Source: an uncultured Desulfobacter sp.
GTDB lineage: Bacteria > Desulfobacterota > Desulfobacteria > Desulfobacterales > Desulfobacteraceae
DNA length: 64,000 nt
Assembly: GCF_963664415.1 (NCBI RefSeq)
Contig: NZ_OY761445.1
Span: 3,188,501-3,252,500 of the forward strand
Direction: 5' to 3'
Part shown: piece by piece, positions 36,491 to 45,063 of the stretch
Layout: each line of letters opens with the position of its first letter
How positions within the stretch are numbered: position 1 is the first letter of the stretch
Position numbers and translations under genes: made by a program
The notes under the pieces: model-generated
What the model saw: the letters and a program-made list of their open reading frames with translations, nothing else
Databases searched by the model: none
What the model was told of the DNA's origin: nothing

Positions 36491-36661
36491 TTACCAGGCC
36501 TGTCTGCCCTGACCCCGGCCTTTTTGGCCCTGGCCCCTGCCCTGACCTGTGCCGGCCCCGCATTTTCCTGGACCTCCCTGGCATCTGCCCTGGCCTGCCC
36601 GGTTTCCTTTACCGCCCTGGCCGTTGCACCGGCCGCCGGCTCTATTTTGTTGTTTATTCAT
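36491..36661 (-). CDS. Small Gly/Gln/Cys-rich protein
   Basis: 56 residues from the ATG at 36661, which follows a strong AAAGGAGGTGAT site. The sequence is low complexity: MNKQQNRAGGRCNGQGGKGN, then QGRCQGGPGKCGAGTGQGRG, with three cysteines. Such proteins often sit next to DUF134 regulators and iron-molybdenum cofactor-type proteins in anaerobes; a metal-binding role is a guess. It starts 13 bp after the DUF134 stop and is cotranscribed. Confidence 0.65.
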   Translation of the reverse strand: MNKQQNRAGGRCNGQGGKGNRAGQGRCQGGPGKCGAGTGQGRGQGQKGRGQGRQAW

Positions 36662-36674
36662 GGTATCACCTCCT

Positions 36675-37016
36675 TTAACGTTCCTGGGGATTTCTGCACC
36701 CATGCCGCCACCCCCTGCCCTTTCCCCGGCCCCGCATCTCATAGCAACCGCCCTGAACGGTCAGCCGTTTGGCTGTCACCAGAGATTCCGCGATTTTATA
36801 GCGCGCGGTTTTCAAAACTCTTCCAACGGTTTGTCGGGAAACATCCATCACCTGCGCAGCGCCAGATTGGTCCATGCCCTCATAATCTATGAGTTTAAGG
36901 ACTTCAAATTCTTCCAAGGACAGAATAACCTCTCCGGTCTCCATCGTTCCTCTGGGCTTGAAGCCTTTAATGGCCGGTTTGGATGAAATACATCTGGGTC
37001 GCTTGGGTCTTGGCAT
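36675..37016 (-). CDS. DUF134 (UPF0251) family HTH protein
   Basis: This 113-residue protein starts MPRPKRPRCISSKPAIKGFK, then ILSLEEFEVLKLIDYEGMDQ and a helix-turn-helix SGAAQVMDVSRQTVGRVLKT, all characteristic of DUF134. The C-terminus is basic and Gly/Arg-rich. It is probably a DNA-binding autoregulator: the promoter in front of it is bracketed by two matching palindromes. Confidence 0.92.
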   Translation of the reverse strand: MPRPKRPRCISSKPAIKGFKPRGTMETGEVILSLEEFEVLKLIDYEGMDQSGAAQVMDVSRQTVGRVLKTARYKIAESLVTAKRLTVQGGCYEMRGRGKGRGWRHGCRNPQER

Positions 37017-37031
37017 ATTTTTTCCTTGTTA

Positions 37032-37097
37032 TGATCATTTGATCAAAATATAGTTATAAGCAGCGATTGTGTCAAGGATTTTTTGATCAAATGATCA
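37032..37097 (-). promoter_or_regulatory. Promoter of the DUF134 operon bracketed by palindromic operators
   Basis: On the minus strand TTGACA (37070-37075) and TATATT (37047-37052) are separated by exactly 17 bp. TGATCAAATGATCA (37084-37097) lies just upstream of the -35 box, and TGATCATTTGATCA (37032-37045) just downstream of the -10 box. Two near-identical palindromes on both sides of a consensus promoter fit cooperative repression. Confidence 0.8.
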
Positions 37098-37179
37098 AAA
37101 TTAGGCTTATCATAGTCATTAATCCCTGGAATGGCAAGTTAGGACAGAGATCTTGTCTTCTTTAATCCACCTGCGGTTA

Positions 37180-38337
37180 TCAATGCCTTCTTACGGCAAG
37201 AAACCGCGCCAGGCGATCCATGGCTTCAGAAAGTTTTTCTCGGCCTATAGTACAGGCAATGCGGATACACCCCTCACAGGATAGCCCGAATGGGTATCCG
37301 GGTACCACCACGACTTTTTCCTCTTTTATCAGATCCAGGGCAAATTGCCTGGATTGGTTGGTGATGCTGGAGATGTCGGCAAATACGTAAAAACTGCCTT
37401 TGGGTCGATTGACCCGAACCCCCGGCATGGCTTCAAGCCGCGAACAGACCAGATCCATCCGGCGTTCAAAGGTATCGGACATCTGTTTAATCACCTCATC
37501 CGGCGTATCCAGGGCCGCAAGGGCTGCTCGCTGGCTCACACTGGACGCACAGGCTATGGCGTAGTTACCCACTTTTACCATCTGATCAATGACAGGTTGG
37601 GGCCCATAGGCAAATCCCACCCGCCATCCGGTCATGGCATAGGTTTTGGAAAAAGAATTAATTACAAGGGAATGGTTCTCCATCCCCGGACAATTATAAA
37701 TGGATGCGGCCCGGCCTTCAAAGCAGATACGGTCATACACCTCATCAGACACCACACAAATATCATGGGCCTGGGCAATGGCTGCGATCTCTTCCAAAAG
37801 GCTTTTGGGAACCACCGTGCCTGTGGGATTATTGGGCGAGTTGATCAAAATAATTTTTGTTTTTGATGTGATGGCCGCTTCAATGTCGGCCGGATCTGGT
37901 AAAAACCCTTTATCAAATCCCGAAGGCACAAATTTGGGAACGGCATGGGCCAGGGTAATGTGGGCCAGGTAATCCGGGAAATGGGGCTCGACAACAATGA
38001 TTTCATCCCCTGGATCCATAAGGGTCCTAAAGGCGTTTGCAAGGCCGTTCATGGCCCCATGGGTGACAATGATGCACTCAGGGGGAACGGATTTGCCAAG
38101 GTCCTTTGACAGGCAACAGGACAATTTTTCGATGAGCTCAGGATGGCCTTTGGCGTGGGTATAGTGGGTATGGCCTTTCCGGGCATCTTCAAAGGCTTTC
38201 TCGATAATGGGGGCCGGGGTATCAAAGTCAGGTTCGCCGATGCCAAGTGAAATGACATCTTCATACTGGGCTGCGACTTGACTCATTTCCCGTATTACGC
38301 TGTATCGCAAAGATTCAATGTTTTTAGAAATATACAA
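37180..38337 (-). CDS. Class I PLP-dependent aminotransferase
   Basis: The 385-residue protein matches the AspC-like class I/II fold: SLGIGEPDFDTPAPI near the N-terminus, NSPNNPTGTVV, VVSDEVYDRICFEG, the PLP lysine in SFSKTYAMTGWRVGF, and the substrate-binding arginine in the C-terminal CIRIACTIG. Such enzymes transfer amino groups between aspartate, aromatic or other amino acids and 2-oxoacids; the exact substrate is open. It is a monocistronic gene, divergent from hisD. Confidence 0.92.
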   Translation of the reverse strand: MYISKNIESLRYSVIREMSQVAAQYEDVISLGIGEPDFDTPAPIIEKAFEDARKGHTHYTHAKGHPELIEKLSCCLSKDLGKSVPPECIIVTHGAMNGLANAFRTLMDPGDEIIVVEPHFPDYLAHITLAHAVPKFVPSGFDKGFLPDPADIEAAITSKTKIILINSPNNPTGTVVPKSLLEEIAAIAQAHDICVVSDEVYDRICFEGRAASIYNCPGMENHSLVINSFSKTYAMTGWRVGFAYGPQPVIDQMVKVGNYAIACASSVSQRAALAALDTPDEVIKQMSDTFERRMDLVCSRLEAMPGVRVNRPKGSFYVFADISSITNQSRQFALDLIKEEKVVVVPGYPFGLSCEGCIRIACTIGREKLSEAMDRLARFLAVRRH

Positions 38338-38661
38338 AATTCTTCCCTTAAAAAAATTACTTATAAATATACGGCAAAACGCGCTGCCGGGGCGTTTTTT
38401 GTCAACGGCACAATGGTATAATAAAGGCTGCTGGTGTCAATGGGAAAATCCATTCAAAACAATACCCATTTAATCAATGTCTGAACCTTAAGCCCATATC
38501 CTGGTCCTGTTTCAAATTTTTTTAAATCCATTGGACTTGACATTGGTTTTCTGTGTTAAAAATTGTTATATATTATCTTTTATTCAGCGGCCCTGTTTCT
38601 TATTGTAAACAATAAAGAGACCTTTTTGGCCAAAAAGGAACATAAGTTAAAGAGACACACC
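38338..38661 (+). promoter_or_regulatory. Divergent intergenic region between the aminotransferase and hisD
   Basis: This 324-bp gap holds a TTGACA at about 38536 followed by AT-rich sequence including TATATATTAT, a plausible but imperfectly spaced promoter for hisD. An upstream in-frame extension of hisD to 38563 has no ribosome site. No other gene is supported. Confidence 0.35.
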
Positions 38662-39960
38662 ATGAAAATATTTAATTATCCCTCCCCGGAAGCGGAAAAA
38701 AGGGTTCAGGATACCATAGACAGAGGGTTAGGATTTTCCAAGGAAGATCAGGACAATGTCCAGGCATTTTTAGATGATGTTAAAAAAAGAGGGGATGAGG
38801 CCCTCATCGAATACACCAACAAATTCGACTCCCCGGCTGTTACCCTGGATACGTTCAAAGTGACGGAGCAGGAGTTTGAAGATGCCCTGGAACAAATGAC
38901 CCCGCAGTTTTTAAAGGCCCTTGACCGGGCCGTTGAACAGCTGACCGCCTTTCACAGCCGCCAGAGGGAGAATTCATGGATGGATACCCCCAGAAACGGG
39001 GTGATGGTCGGTCAAATGGTCCGACCGGTGGCAGCGGCAGGCATCTATGCCCCCGGTGCCAAGGGCGGTAAAACCCCCCTGGTCTCATCTGTGCTCATGG
39101 GCGGAATTCCGGCCAAGGTGGCAGGTGTAAAATCAATATCTTTGATGACGCCGCCCATGGCTGACGGAAAAATCAATCCCCATCTTCTTGCGGCAGCCCG
39201 GGCCGTGGGCATTGATTCTGTGTTCAAAGCCGGTTCTGCCTGGGCTATTGGGGCACTGGCTTACGGAACGGCCCAGGTGCCCAAGGTTGATGTGATTGTG
39301 GGGCCGGGAAATATTTATGTCACCCTTGCCAAAAAAATTGTCTCCGGAACCGTTGGCATTGATATGATTGCAGGCCCCAGTGAAATTCTGATCATTGCAG
39401 ATAAAACCGCAGATCCTGAATGTATTGCCGCAGACCTGCTTTCCCAGGCAGAGCATGATATGCTGGCATCGGCGATACTGGTGACCGATTCCCAGGATCT
39501 GGCGCAAAAGGTCGCGGCTGCAATCGGCCCCCAGCTTGATGCCCTGTCCCGCAAGGAGATTGCCGAACCGGCCATCAATGATTTCGGTGCCATTTTAGTG
39601 GTACCGAACATTGATACGGCCATTGATCTGTCTAACCGCCTAGCACCTGAACACCTTGAAGTTATCGTGGAATCGCCGTTTGACTATATTGACAGGATTC
39701 AAAATGCAGGCGCTTTGTTTCTGGGACCGAACACGCCCGAACCCATGGGCGACTATATTGCAGGCCCCAACCATGTGCTGCCCACAGCAGGTACGGCCCG
39801 GTTTTCATCGGCCTTGAGCGTCTCTCATTTCACCAAGAAAACCAGTTTGATCCATTATTCAAAAGCCGCCTTTGAAAAAGAAGCAGATGATGTGATTACC
39901 CTGGCACGGACCGAAGGCCTGGATGCCCATGCCAATTCAGTAAAAATACGACGGAAGTAA
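38662..39960 (+). CDS. hisD: Histidinol dehydrogenase
   Basis: 432 residues from the ATG at 38662 (AAGAGACA upstream). Histidinol dehydrogenase oxidises L-histidinol to L-histidine with two NAD molecules. Motifs include AAAGIYAPGAKGGKTPLVSS, VGPGNIYVTLAKKIV, GIDMIAGPSEILIIAD and LLSQAEHDMLASAILVT, the last with the zinc-ligand Gln/His pair, plus the C-terminal APEHLEVIVES. Length and motifs are complete. No other his genes are adjacent, and a hairpin follows the stop. Confidence 0.95.
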   Translation: MKIFNYPSPEAEKRVQDTIDRGLGFSKEDQDNVQAFLDDVKKRGDEALIEYTNKFDSPAVTLDTFKVTEQEFEDALEQMTPQFLKALDRAVEQLTAFHSRQRENSWMDTPRNGVMVGQMVRPVAAAGIYAPGAKGGKTPLVSSVLMGGIPAKVAGVKSISLMTPPMADGKINPHLLAAARAVGIDSVFKAGSAWAIGALAYGTAQVPKVDVIVGPGNIYVTLAKKIVSGTVGIDMIAGPSEILIIADKTADPECIAADLLSQAEHDMLASAILVTDSQDLAQKVAAAIGPQLDALSRKEIAEPAINDFGAILVVPNIDTAIDLSNRLAPEHLEVIVESPFDYIDRIQNAGALFLGPNTPEPMGDYIAGPNHVLPTAGTARFSSALSVSHFTKKTSLIHYSKAAFEKEADDVITLARTEGLDAHANSVKIRRK

Positions 39961-39975
39961 CCACCCTTTTATCAG

Positions 39976-40013
39976 TGGGCTGAACCTGGATATCGACAGG
40001 CCGGGTCAGCCCA
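39976..40013. terminator. Hairpin after hisD
   Basis: TGGGCTGAACCTGG pairs with CCGGGTCAGCCCA across a short loop. It lies between convergent genes and could terminate both. A related hairpin follows the acyl-CoA dehydrogenase gene (59881-59914). There is no strong T-tract. Confidence 0.6.
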
Positions 40014-40029
40014 TGTCTGATCATAGGCT

Positions 40030-41778
40030 TTACAAATCTTCAAGGGCCTGTTTCAGCGCCGTGATAGAGAACGGCTTGGACAAAGCTGCAGAAAATCCGA
40101 ACAACGCATGGTTTTCCATGACCGCATCATTGGAATAGCCCGAAGAGACAATGCCCTTGATCCCAGGGTTCAGTGCAAGCAGTTTTTCCATGGTCTCTTC
40201 ACCTCCCATACCATGCTTCACTTCAAGGTCAAGAATCACCTTACCGATAATTTTACCTTCCACAAGACAAGCCTGATATTTTTGCACTGCTTCTTCGCCG
40301 GACTTGGCAAGGACAGGCTCGTAACCCAGCCGGGTAAGAATAATTTCGGTAATTTCCAAAATCATGGCATCGTCATCCATACACAGGACAAGGGGTTTTC
40401 GGGTCGCTGCCCTGGCAGGTCTTATGACCTTGGCTTCCACCTCCTTGGGCTTAGGTGTCTCTTTGGGGGTATCCTTGGTCTCTTTGGATGTATCTTTTGG
40501 AAAAATGGGCAAAATGATATCCACGCAAGTACCCTGGCCCAAGGACGATCGAACCTGAATATTGCCCTGGTGATTTTTCACAATGGCCCAGGCGATGGAG
40601 AGCCCCAGTCCGGTTCCCCGATTCCCTCCTTTGGGTTTGGTGGAGAAATAGGGATTAAAAATTTTTTCTAAATCATCCGACTTGATCCCTCTGCCCTGGT
40701 CCGTAACAGAGATGACAATCATGCCTTTTCTTTTGCCATAAAGCTGGGCCGTTACCTTCACCGGATGCTTATTGTCCATAGCTTCTGATGCATTGATAAC
40801 AACATTTTTAAGCGCCTCATTGAGGGCTTCACGGTCTGCTTCAATAACAGGAGGCAGATCAGAGACCTCAAGCAGGGACACAATATTTTTTTCCTGTTTC
40901 AGTTGGTCAAGGGTGGCGTTAATAAATCCTGTCAAATCAATGTGGGTTTTAATACCCACGGTACTGCTGCTTGAAAAAATTACAAATTTAGCCGCCAAAT
41001 TTTTTGCCTGAAGGACCGATTGTTCTGCGTCATCCAGATATCCCCTTATGGCTCCACTTGCCGCCGCCATCTGGGCTAAATTAATATTGCCGAGCGTAAC
41101 GGAAAGGGTGTTATTAAAATCATGGGCAATTCCGCCGGCCAAGGTGGCGATGGCTTCAAGCTTCTGGCTGCGGACCAGGCGTTCTTTGGCCTTGCTGAGT
41201 TCATTCTCCGCCTGCTTTTTTTTAATGGCCGTGGCAATGGTGTCCGAAACAAAACTTAGCAATTCCACATGCGATTGATTGTATTTGACGGCATTGGTAT
41301 AACTTTTTACTGCCATCACGCCGATCACTTCATCCTTGACCATCAACGGAATCCCCAGCCAGTTTTTAGGCAGACGGCCGATCACCCGGCCTTTGGCCTC
41401 AAGATCCATCAGTTGCTGCTCATCCAGAAGTAACGGCGCTTTATTTATAATAACATCACCGGTCAACGACGGCTTTTCAGAAAAATTGTATATCCATTCA
41501 GGAGATAAGTCTGACTGCTGGTCCCTTCGAAATACATATTGTATAGATTTTTGATCTCTGTGATAAATTGCGATAAAAAAATTGGAGATATCCATAAGAT
41601 CTGATACCCGTTTGTATATGGAGGCATACAGATCCGCAAGGGAATCACAAGAATTTAAATCGGATGCAATATAAAACAACGTTCTATTGATCAATTCTGC
41701 CCGGCGGGCGCCCTGGACGGAGCGCTCCAGCTGTTTGATCTGTTGTTCAAGCATTTCGTAACTAGGTTTATCGCTCAT
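40030..41778 (-). CDS. GAF-domain hybrid sensor histidine kinase
   Basis: 582 residues, with no membrane segments, so cytoplasmic. Order: short coiled coil, GAF domain (residues about 30-190), HisKA with the phosphoacceptor in GGIAHDFNNTLSVTLG (about 220), HATPase (NVVINASEAMDN; GTGLGLSIAWAIVKNHQG, about 330-440), a Pro/Lys/Thr-rich linker (TKDTPKETPKPKEVEAK) and a receiver domain (LCMDDDAMILEI; DLEVKHGMGGEE; ALSKPF). In the receiver the usual residue after the phospho-Asp is replaced (DLEV), but the Asp and Lys are present. No cognate response regulator is adjacent. Confidence 0.92.
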   Translation of the reverse strand: MSDKPSYEMLEQQIKQLERSVQGARRAELINRTLFYIASDLNSCDSLADLYASIYKRVSDLMDISNFFIAIYHRDQKSIQYVFRRDQQSDLSPEWIYNFSEKPSLTGDVIINKAPLLLDEQQLMDLEAKGRVIGRLPKNWLGIPLMVKDEVIGVMAVKSYTNAVKYNQSHVELLSFVSDTIATAIKKKQAENELSKAKERLVRSQKLEAIATLAGGIAHDFNNTLSVTLGNINLAQMAAASGAIRGYLDDAEQSVLQAKNLAAKFVIFSSSSTVGIKTHIDLTGFINATLDQLKQEKNIVSLLEVSDLPPVIEADREALNEALKNVVINASEAMDNKHPVKVTAQLYGKRKGMIVISVTDQGRGIKSDDLEKIFNPYFSTKPKGGNRGTGLGLSIAWAIVKNHQGNIQVRSSLGQGTCVDIILPIFPKDTSKETKDTPKETPKPKEVEAKVIRPARAATRKPLVLCMDDDAMILEITEIILTRLGYEPVLAKSGEEAVQKYQACLVEGKIIGKVILDLEVKHGMGGEETMEKLLALNPGIKGIVSSGYSNDAVMENHALFGFSAALSKPFSITALKQALEDL

Positions 41779-42104
41779 TTAAGTCTTACCTGTAATAGAA
41801 TGTCTCTTTTTCTTTTTCTTTAAGGGGCTTTTCAGATAAAGCGGCGGTCGTATCTCAGATGTAACATCCTCTCCCTATTTGTGGACACTGTTGCCTTGTT
41901 ATCTTATGATATTAATTACCCCAACATCGAGGAATACTATTCCTCAGGCCATGGCTAATGTCTTTTTGAACACGACTTGGAAGCATGTATAGTATATGAT
42001 TTTAACAAAAGCATCAAGTCACGAACGGCCAAGGCTTTGCAAACAGTCACCGCATGATCAAAATATGATTGCCAATCCAGTGATTTTTCAGCCTGGCAAT
42101 GGAT
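41779..42104. other. Intergenic region without a supported gene
   Basis: 326 bp between the kinase start and the end of the methyltransferase pseudogene. It presumably carries the kinase promoter; no convincing gene or repeat was seen. Confidence 0.4.
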
Positions 42105-42795
42105 TTAAATCACAGTCCCGGCAACGACATAGACCGGATCAGACATGAGGGTTTTATTGATGTGTGTATCGTCAAGGGGGCGTGGGTATCCCCGGACCGA
42201 TCGGGTTTCAAGATCTTTAAAACAACCGGCGCTGTCAAAGAACGCCATCACCAGCCCGACCCGTTCAAACTCATGAAGATTCTCCCAAAGGGAAATGCTC
42301 TTTTCCGGAAACCACCGGTTGGAAAAAGAGACAATGAATCGGCCGCCGGGTTTCAAAACCCGGGCCACCTCTTTAAATACTGTCACAGGATGGGTTAGGT
42401 ATTCTACTGATAGGGAACAGACGGCATGGTCAAACCCAGCATCTTCGTAAGGCAGCACAGGGGATTCGTTAAGATCATGGACCAATGATCGCGTCAGACA
42501 CGGATTTTCATCCATTTCATGTGGGTTCATCCCCAGACCTGCGACCTTCGAAAATTTGGTCCCGTCCGGCAAATGGGACTGCCAGCCAGTCCGTGCTCGT
42601 TCCGCCCCTCTCCCGGGAGCTGATACGGGAATCTATAATGCGAAATTCCAGATCCAGTGTTTTTCGGCTAAGTGGATGGTTCAAATCCGCGGTCAGATGA
42701 GTGTCATTTATTTTCGCCACCCGAAAGGGAATAAAATTTCCTTTAAAAATGCCGGGCACCCCTTTTAAAATCTGGCGGGGATTGAAATCGGCCAT
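42105..42795 (-). pseudogene. Frameshifted FKBP-like/class I methyltransferase gene
   Basis: Two overlapping frames make one gene. The N-terminal piece (42517-42795) starts MADFNPRQILKGVPGIF and contains TADLNHPLSRKTLDLEFRI, resembling the flap region of SlyD/FKBP prolyl isomerases, and runs to about TSTDWLAVP. The second frame carries LPDGTKFSKVAGLGMN, FDHAVCSLSVEYL and EVARVLKPGGRFIVSFSNRW, a SAM-dependent methyltransferase, to 42105. The frame changes near 42,560, where the two parts should be continuous. The chimera type is inferred. Confidence 0.75.
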
Positions 42796-43113
42796 ATCTC
42801 TTTTCCCTTATACGTTTAAAGGTTCCAGTGCCTATAATCATAAACAGGATTCATAAAACCAGACAAGTCCACAATTTTTTCCTTTCAGACAAGCGCAGAT
42901 CTCTTTGCCGTTTTTTTAATCGACAATCCGAAAATCCATTCGGTTGCCTATACAACCACATATGAAGGTGGTACAATCGATAAAAAGGTGTTCATGGATT
43001 AAAAACATTTTTTACCTCAACGGCAGCTGTTCGCATTATAACTAAACGTGATAAATCCGTTCTGGTCATGGACACAAGAAAAAGTAACATTTCGATAAAT
43101 TCAGGAGCAGACA
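42796..43113. other. Intergenic region upstream of the UspA gene
   Basis: 318 bp between divergent genes. It presumably holds promoters for both sides; nothing specific is recognised apart from a GGAG site before the UspA start. Confidence 0.4.
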
Positions 43114-44082
43114 ATGAACCGGTTCAACCATATTATGGCGTGTATTGACCTGTCTGATTACTCACCCATGACCCTGGGCTATGCCCTGGGAATGGCAAAA
43201 CAGGCAGATATCAAGGTCACCATTTGTTCCATTGTCCCTTTACGCGAGGTCAATCCGGTCTACATGGCCGGAATGATGTACCCCTGTAGAGAGGACACCA
43301 AGGAGTATCTGGAGGAACTTAAAAAAGAGAGGGTTGCCCAGATCAAAGAACTGATCCGGACACGTTACCCTGAATTCGACGGCAAAACTGATATCCGGAT
43401 CAAAATGGGATACCCTGCCGAAGAGATCCTCAGCATGATTGATGAAGTTGATCCAGACCTTGTCGTCATGGCCAACAAAGGGCGTTCCAACCTGTCGAGT
43501 TTCATGTTCGGCAGCGCGGCGGAATTTGTCTTTCGTCACTGCAGAAAGGCATTGTTCAGTGTCAGGGACAAACATATCTTTAAGCGGATGTACTCAGGCA
43601 GCGAACTGCCGCAACCCGGAGAACTGCGAACGATTGTCGCTGCAGTGGACTTCTCTCCCTGGACCGAGCATATCCTGGCGCGGGCGGGATGGATGGCCCA
43701 AACAACAGGGGCAAAGCTGCATGTGGTCCATTGCATCGGCACCAAGGAGCTGAACTGGATTAAATCCCATTACATCCCGGAAAACACCTTTTCTGAGGAA
43801 AAATTTTTACCCAAAGCCAAGCAACGGCGAAAGGACCGGCTTGAAGATCAGATAAAGGCCGCAGGCATTGAAGATTTGTCAGGGATCGATATTACCATTG
43901 ATTCGGGGGATCCTTGCGAACAAATCCTTTCTGCCACAAAAAGCCTCAGGGCAGATGCCTTGATTTTAGGCCCCTTAGGTCACAGCCGCTCGGTCAAATT
44001 TGTTTTGGGCAGCACCATCGAAAAAATTTTTCGTCACAGCCCGGTGCCGGTACTGCGCCTAAGTCCCGATATCTGTATCTAA
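43114..44082 (+). CDS. Universal stress protein with two UspA domains
   Basis: The 322-residue protein consists of two UspA domains. The first spans about 1-155 (HIMACIDLSDYSPMTLGYAL, then LVVMANKGRSNLSSFMFGSA), the second about 170-320 (IVAAVDFSPWTEHILARAG, then ALILGPLGHSRSVKFVLGST). Both have the G-x2-G-x9-G(S/T) type ATP-binding pattern or close variants. UspA proteins help cells tolerate stress, but the ligand and role here are not defined. A palindromic hairpin follows. Confidence 0.92.
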   Translation: MNRFNHIMACIDLSDYSPMTLGYALGMAKQADIKVTICSIVPLREVNPVYMAGMMYPCREDTKEYLEELKKERVAQIKELIRTRYPEFDGKTDIRIKMGYPAEEILSMIDEVDPDLVVMANKGRSNLSSFMFGSAAEFVFRHCRKALFSVRDKHIFKRMYSGSELPQPGELRTIVAAVDFSPWTEHILARAGWMAQTTGAKLHVVHCIGTKELNWIKSHYIPENTFSEEKFLPKAKQRRKDRLEDQIKAAGIEDLSGIDITIDSGDPCEQILSATKSLRADALILGPLGHSRSVKFVLGSTIEKIFRHSPVPVLRLSPDICI

Positions 44083-44118
44083 AGCGCATTCATTAATGAC
44101 GCATACCCTGTAACATTC

Positions 44119-44153
44119 CCTCCCGGGGAGACGGTCGTCCGGCCCCCGGGAGG
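44119..44153. terminator. GC-rich hairpin after the UspA gene
   Basis: Perfect 10-bp arms CCTCCCGGGG and CCCCGGGAGG flank a 15-nt loop. There is no U-tract. It lies 36 bp after the UspA stop and 35 bp before the TetR start. Confidence 0.6.
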
Positions 44154-44187
44154 CCTTGAATATATTTGTCCACCCTAAGGAGCACCC

Positions 44188-44832
44188 ATGGCCCGGCAAA
44201 AGGCGCACCCTGCATCCGGAGCAGATGTCCCCACCCAAATAAAAGATGAAAAGCTCGTTCGAAAACGGCGTCGACAGATTATTGATGCCACGGTCAAGCT
44301 ATCCATCGAACATGGTTACCACAATACCACCACGCGGATGATTGCCAAAGCCGCCGGATTCTCCATCGGATCTTTGTATGAGTATGTCAGTTCCAAAGAG
44401 GATCTTTTGTATCTGGTGTGCAGCACCATCCATGAAGAGGTCAAAAATGCCGTGAAAGACGCCTTATCAGGCAAAGTCTGTGAAAAGGCACAACTGGCCG
44501 CAGCCATCCGCCAATATTTTATCGTGTGTGACAACATGGCGGACCATGTGCTGCTCATGTACCAGGTCACCCAGTTTCTGTCGGACAAATGGAAAAAAAG
44601 GGTGCTGGACACAGAACTGGACATCTCCAATACATTTATTAAAGCCCTGGCCCAACTGTCCGGGAAAAATGATTTCCCCCATCTGGATGAAAAGACATGC
44701 CGTCTGGTGGGGCACAACATTTCCGTGCTCGGTCATATGTGGGCCTTTCGGCGGTGGTATCTTAAAAAAAATTTTACCATAGACCAGTACATTTCCACCC
44801 AGACAGAGTTTATTTTGGGTCTTATCTATTAA
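44188..44832 (+). CDS. TetR-family regulator, likely of fatty-acid metabolism
   Basis: This 214-residue protein has a TetR DNA-binding domain (RRQIIDATVKLSIEHGYHNT, then RMIAKAAGFSIGSLYEYVSS) and a helical ligand domain. It lies 230 bp upstream of thiolase and 3-hydroxyacyl-CoA dehydrogenase genes on the same strand; FadR-type TetR regulators commonly control such genes and respond to acyl-CoA. This role is inferred from context. Confidence 0.88.
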   Translation: MARQKAHPASGADVPTQIKDEKLVRKRRRQIIDATVKLSIEHGYHNTTTRMIAKAAGFSIGSLYEYVSSKEDLLYLVCSTIHEEVKNAVKDALSGKVCEKAQLAAAIRQYFIVCDNMADHVLLMYQVTQFLSDKWKKRVLDTELDISNTFIKALAQLSGKNDFPHLDEKTCRLVGHNISVLGHMWAFRRWYLKKNFTIDQYISTQTEFILGLIY

Positions 44833-45063
44833 ACATAATCCTTCGTGTTCTCCCCCATCCTGCTCTGGACATTTCCCGGGACTGCCCCAAAATTTAAGTC
44901 AACAATATTGGCCCCCTCATGCGGCATTGTATGAAGTGGCTGGAAAATATCCACGGAATATGTCATACAGAACTAACTTAAAAATGGACGGGAAGCATAG
45001 GCGCATAGGATGCCTGGCATTTTGGCCCAAAAAAAACAGGGTAAAAGAATAAAGGAGCGTAAA

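Noticed and set aside
36475..36986. Plus-strand ORFs over the DUF134 and Gly/Cys-rich genes
   Set aside because: Pro/Cys-rich shadows of the Gly-rich minus-strand genes, which have strong ribosome sites and a promoter.
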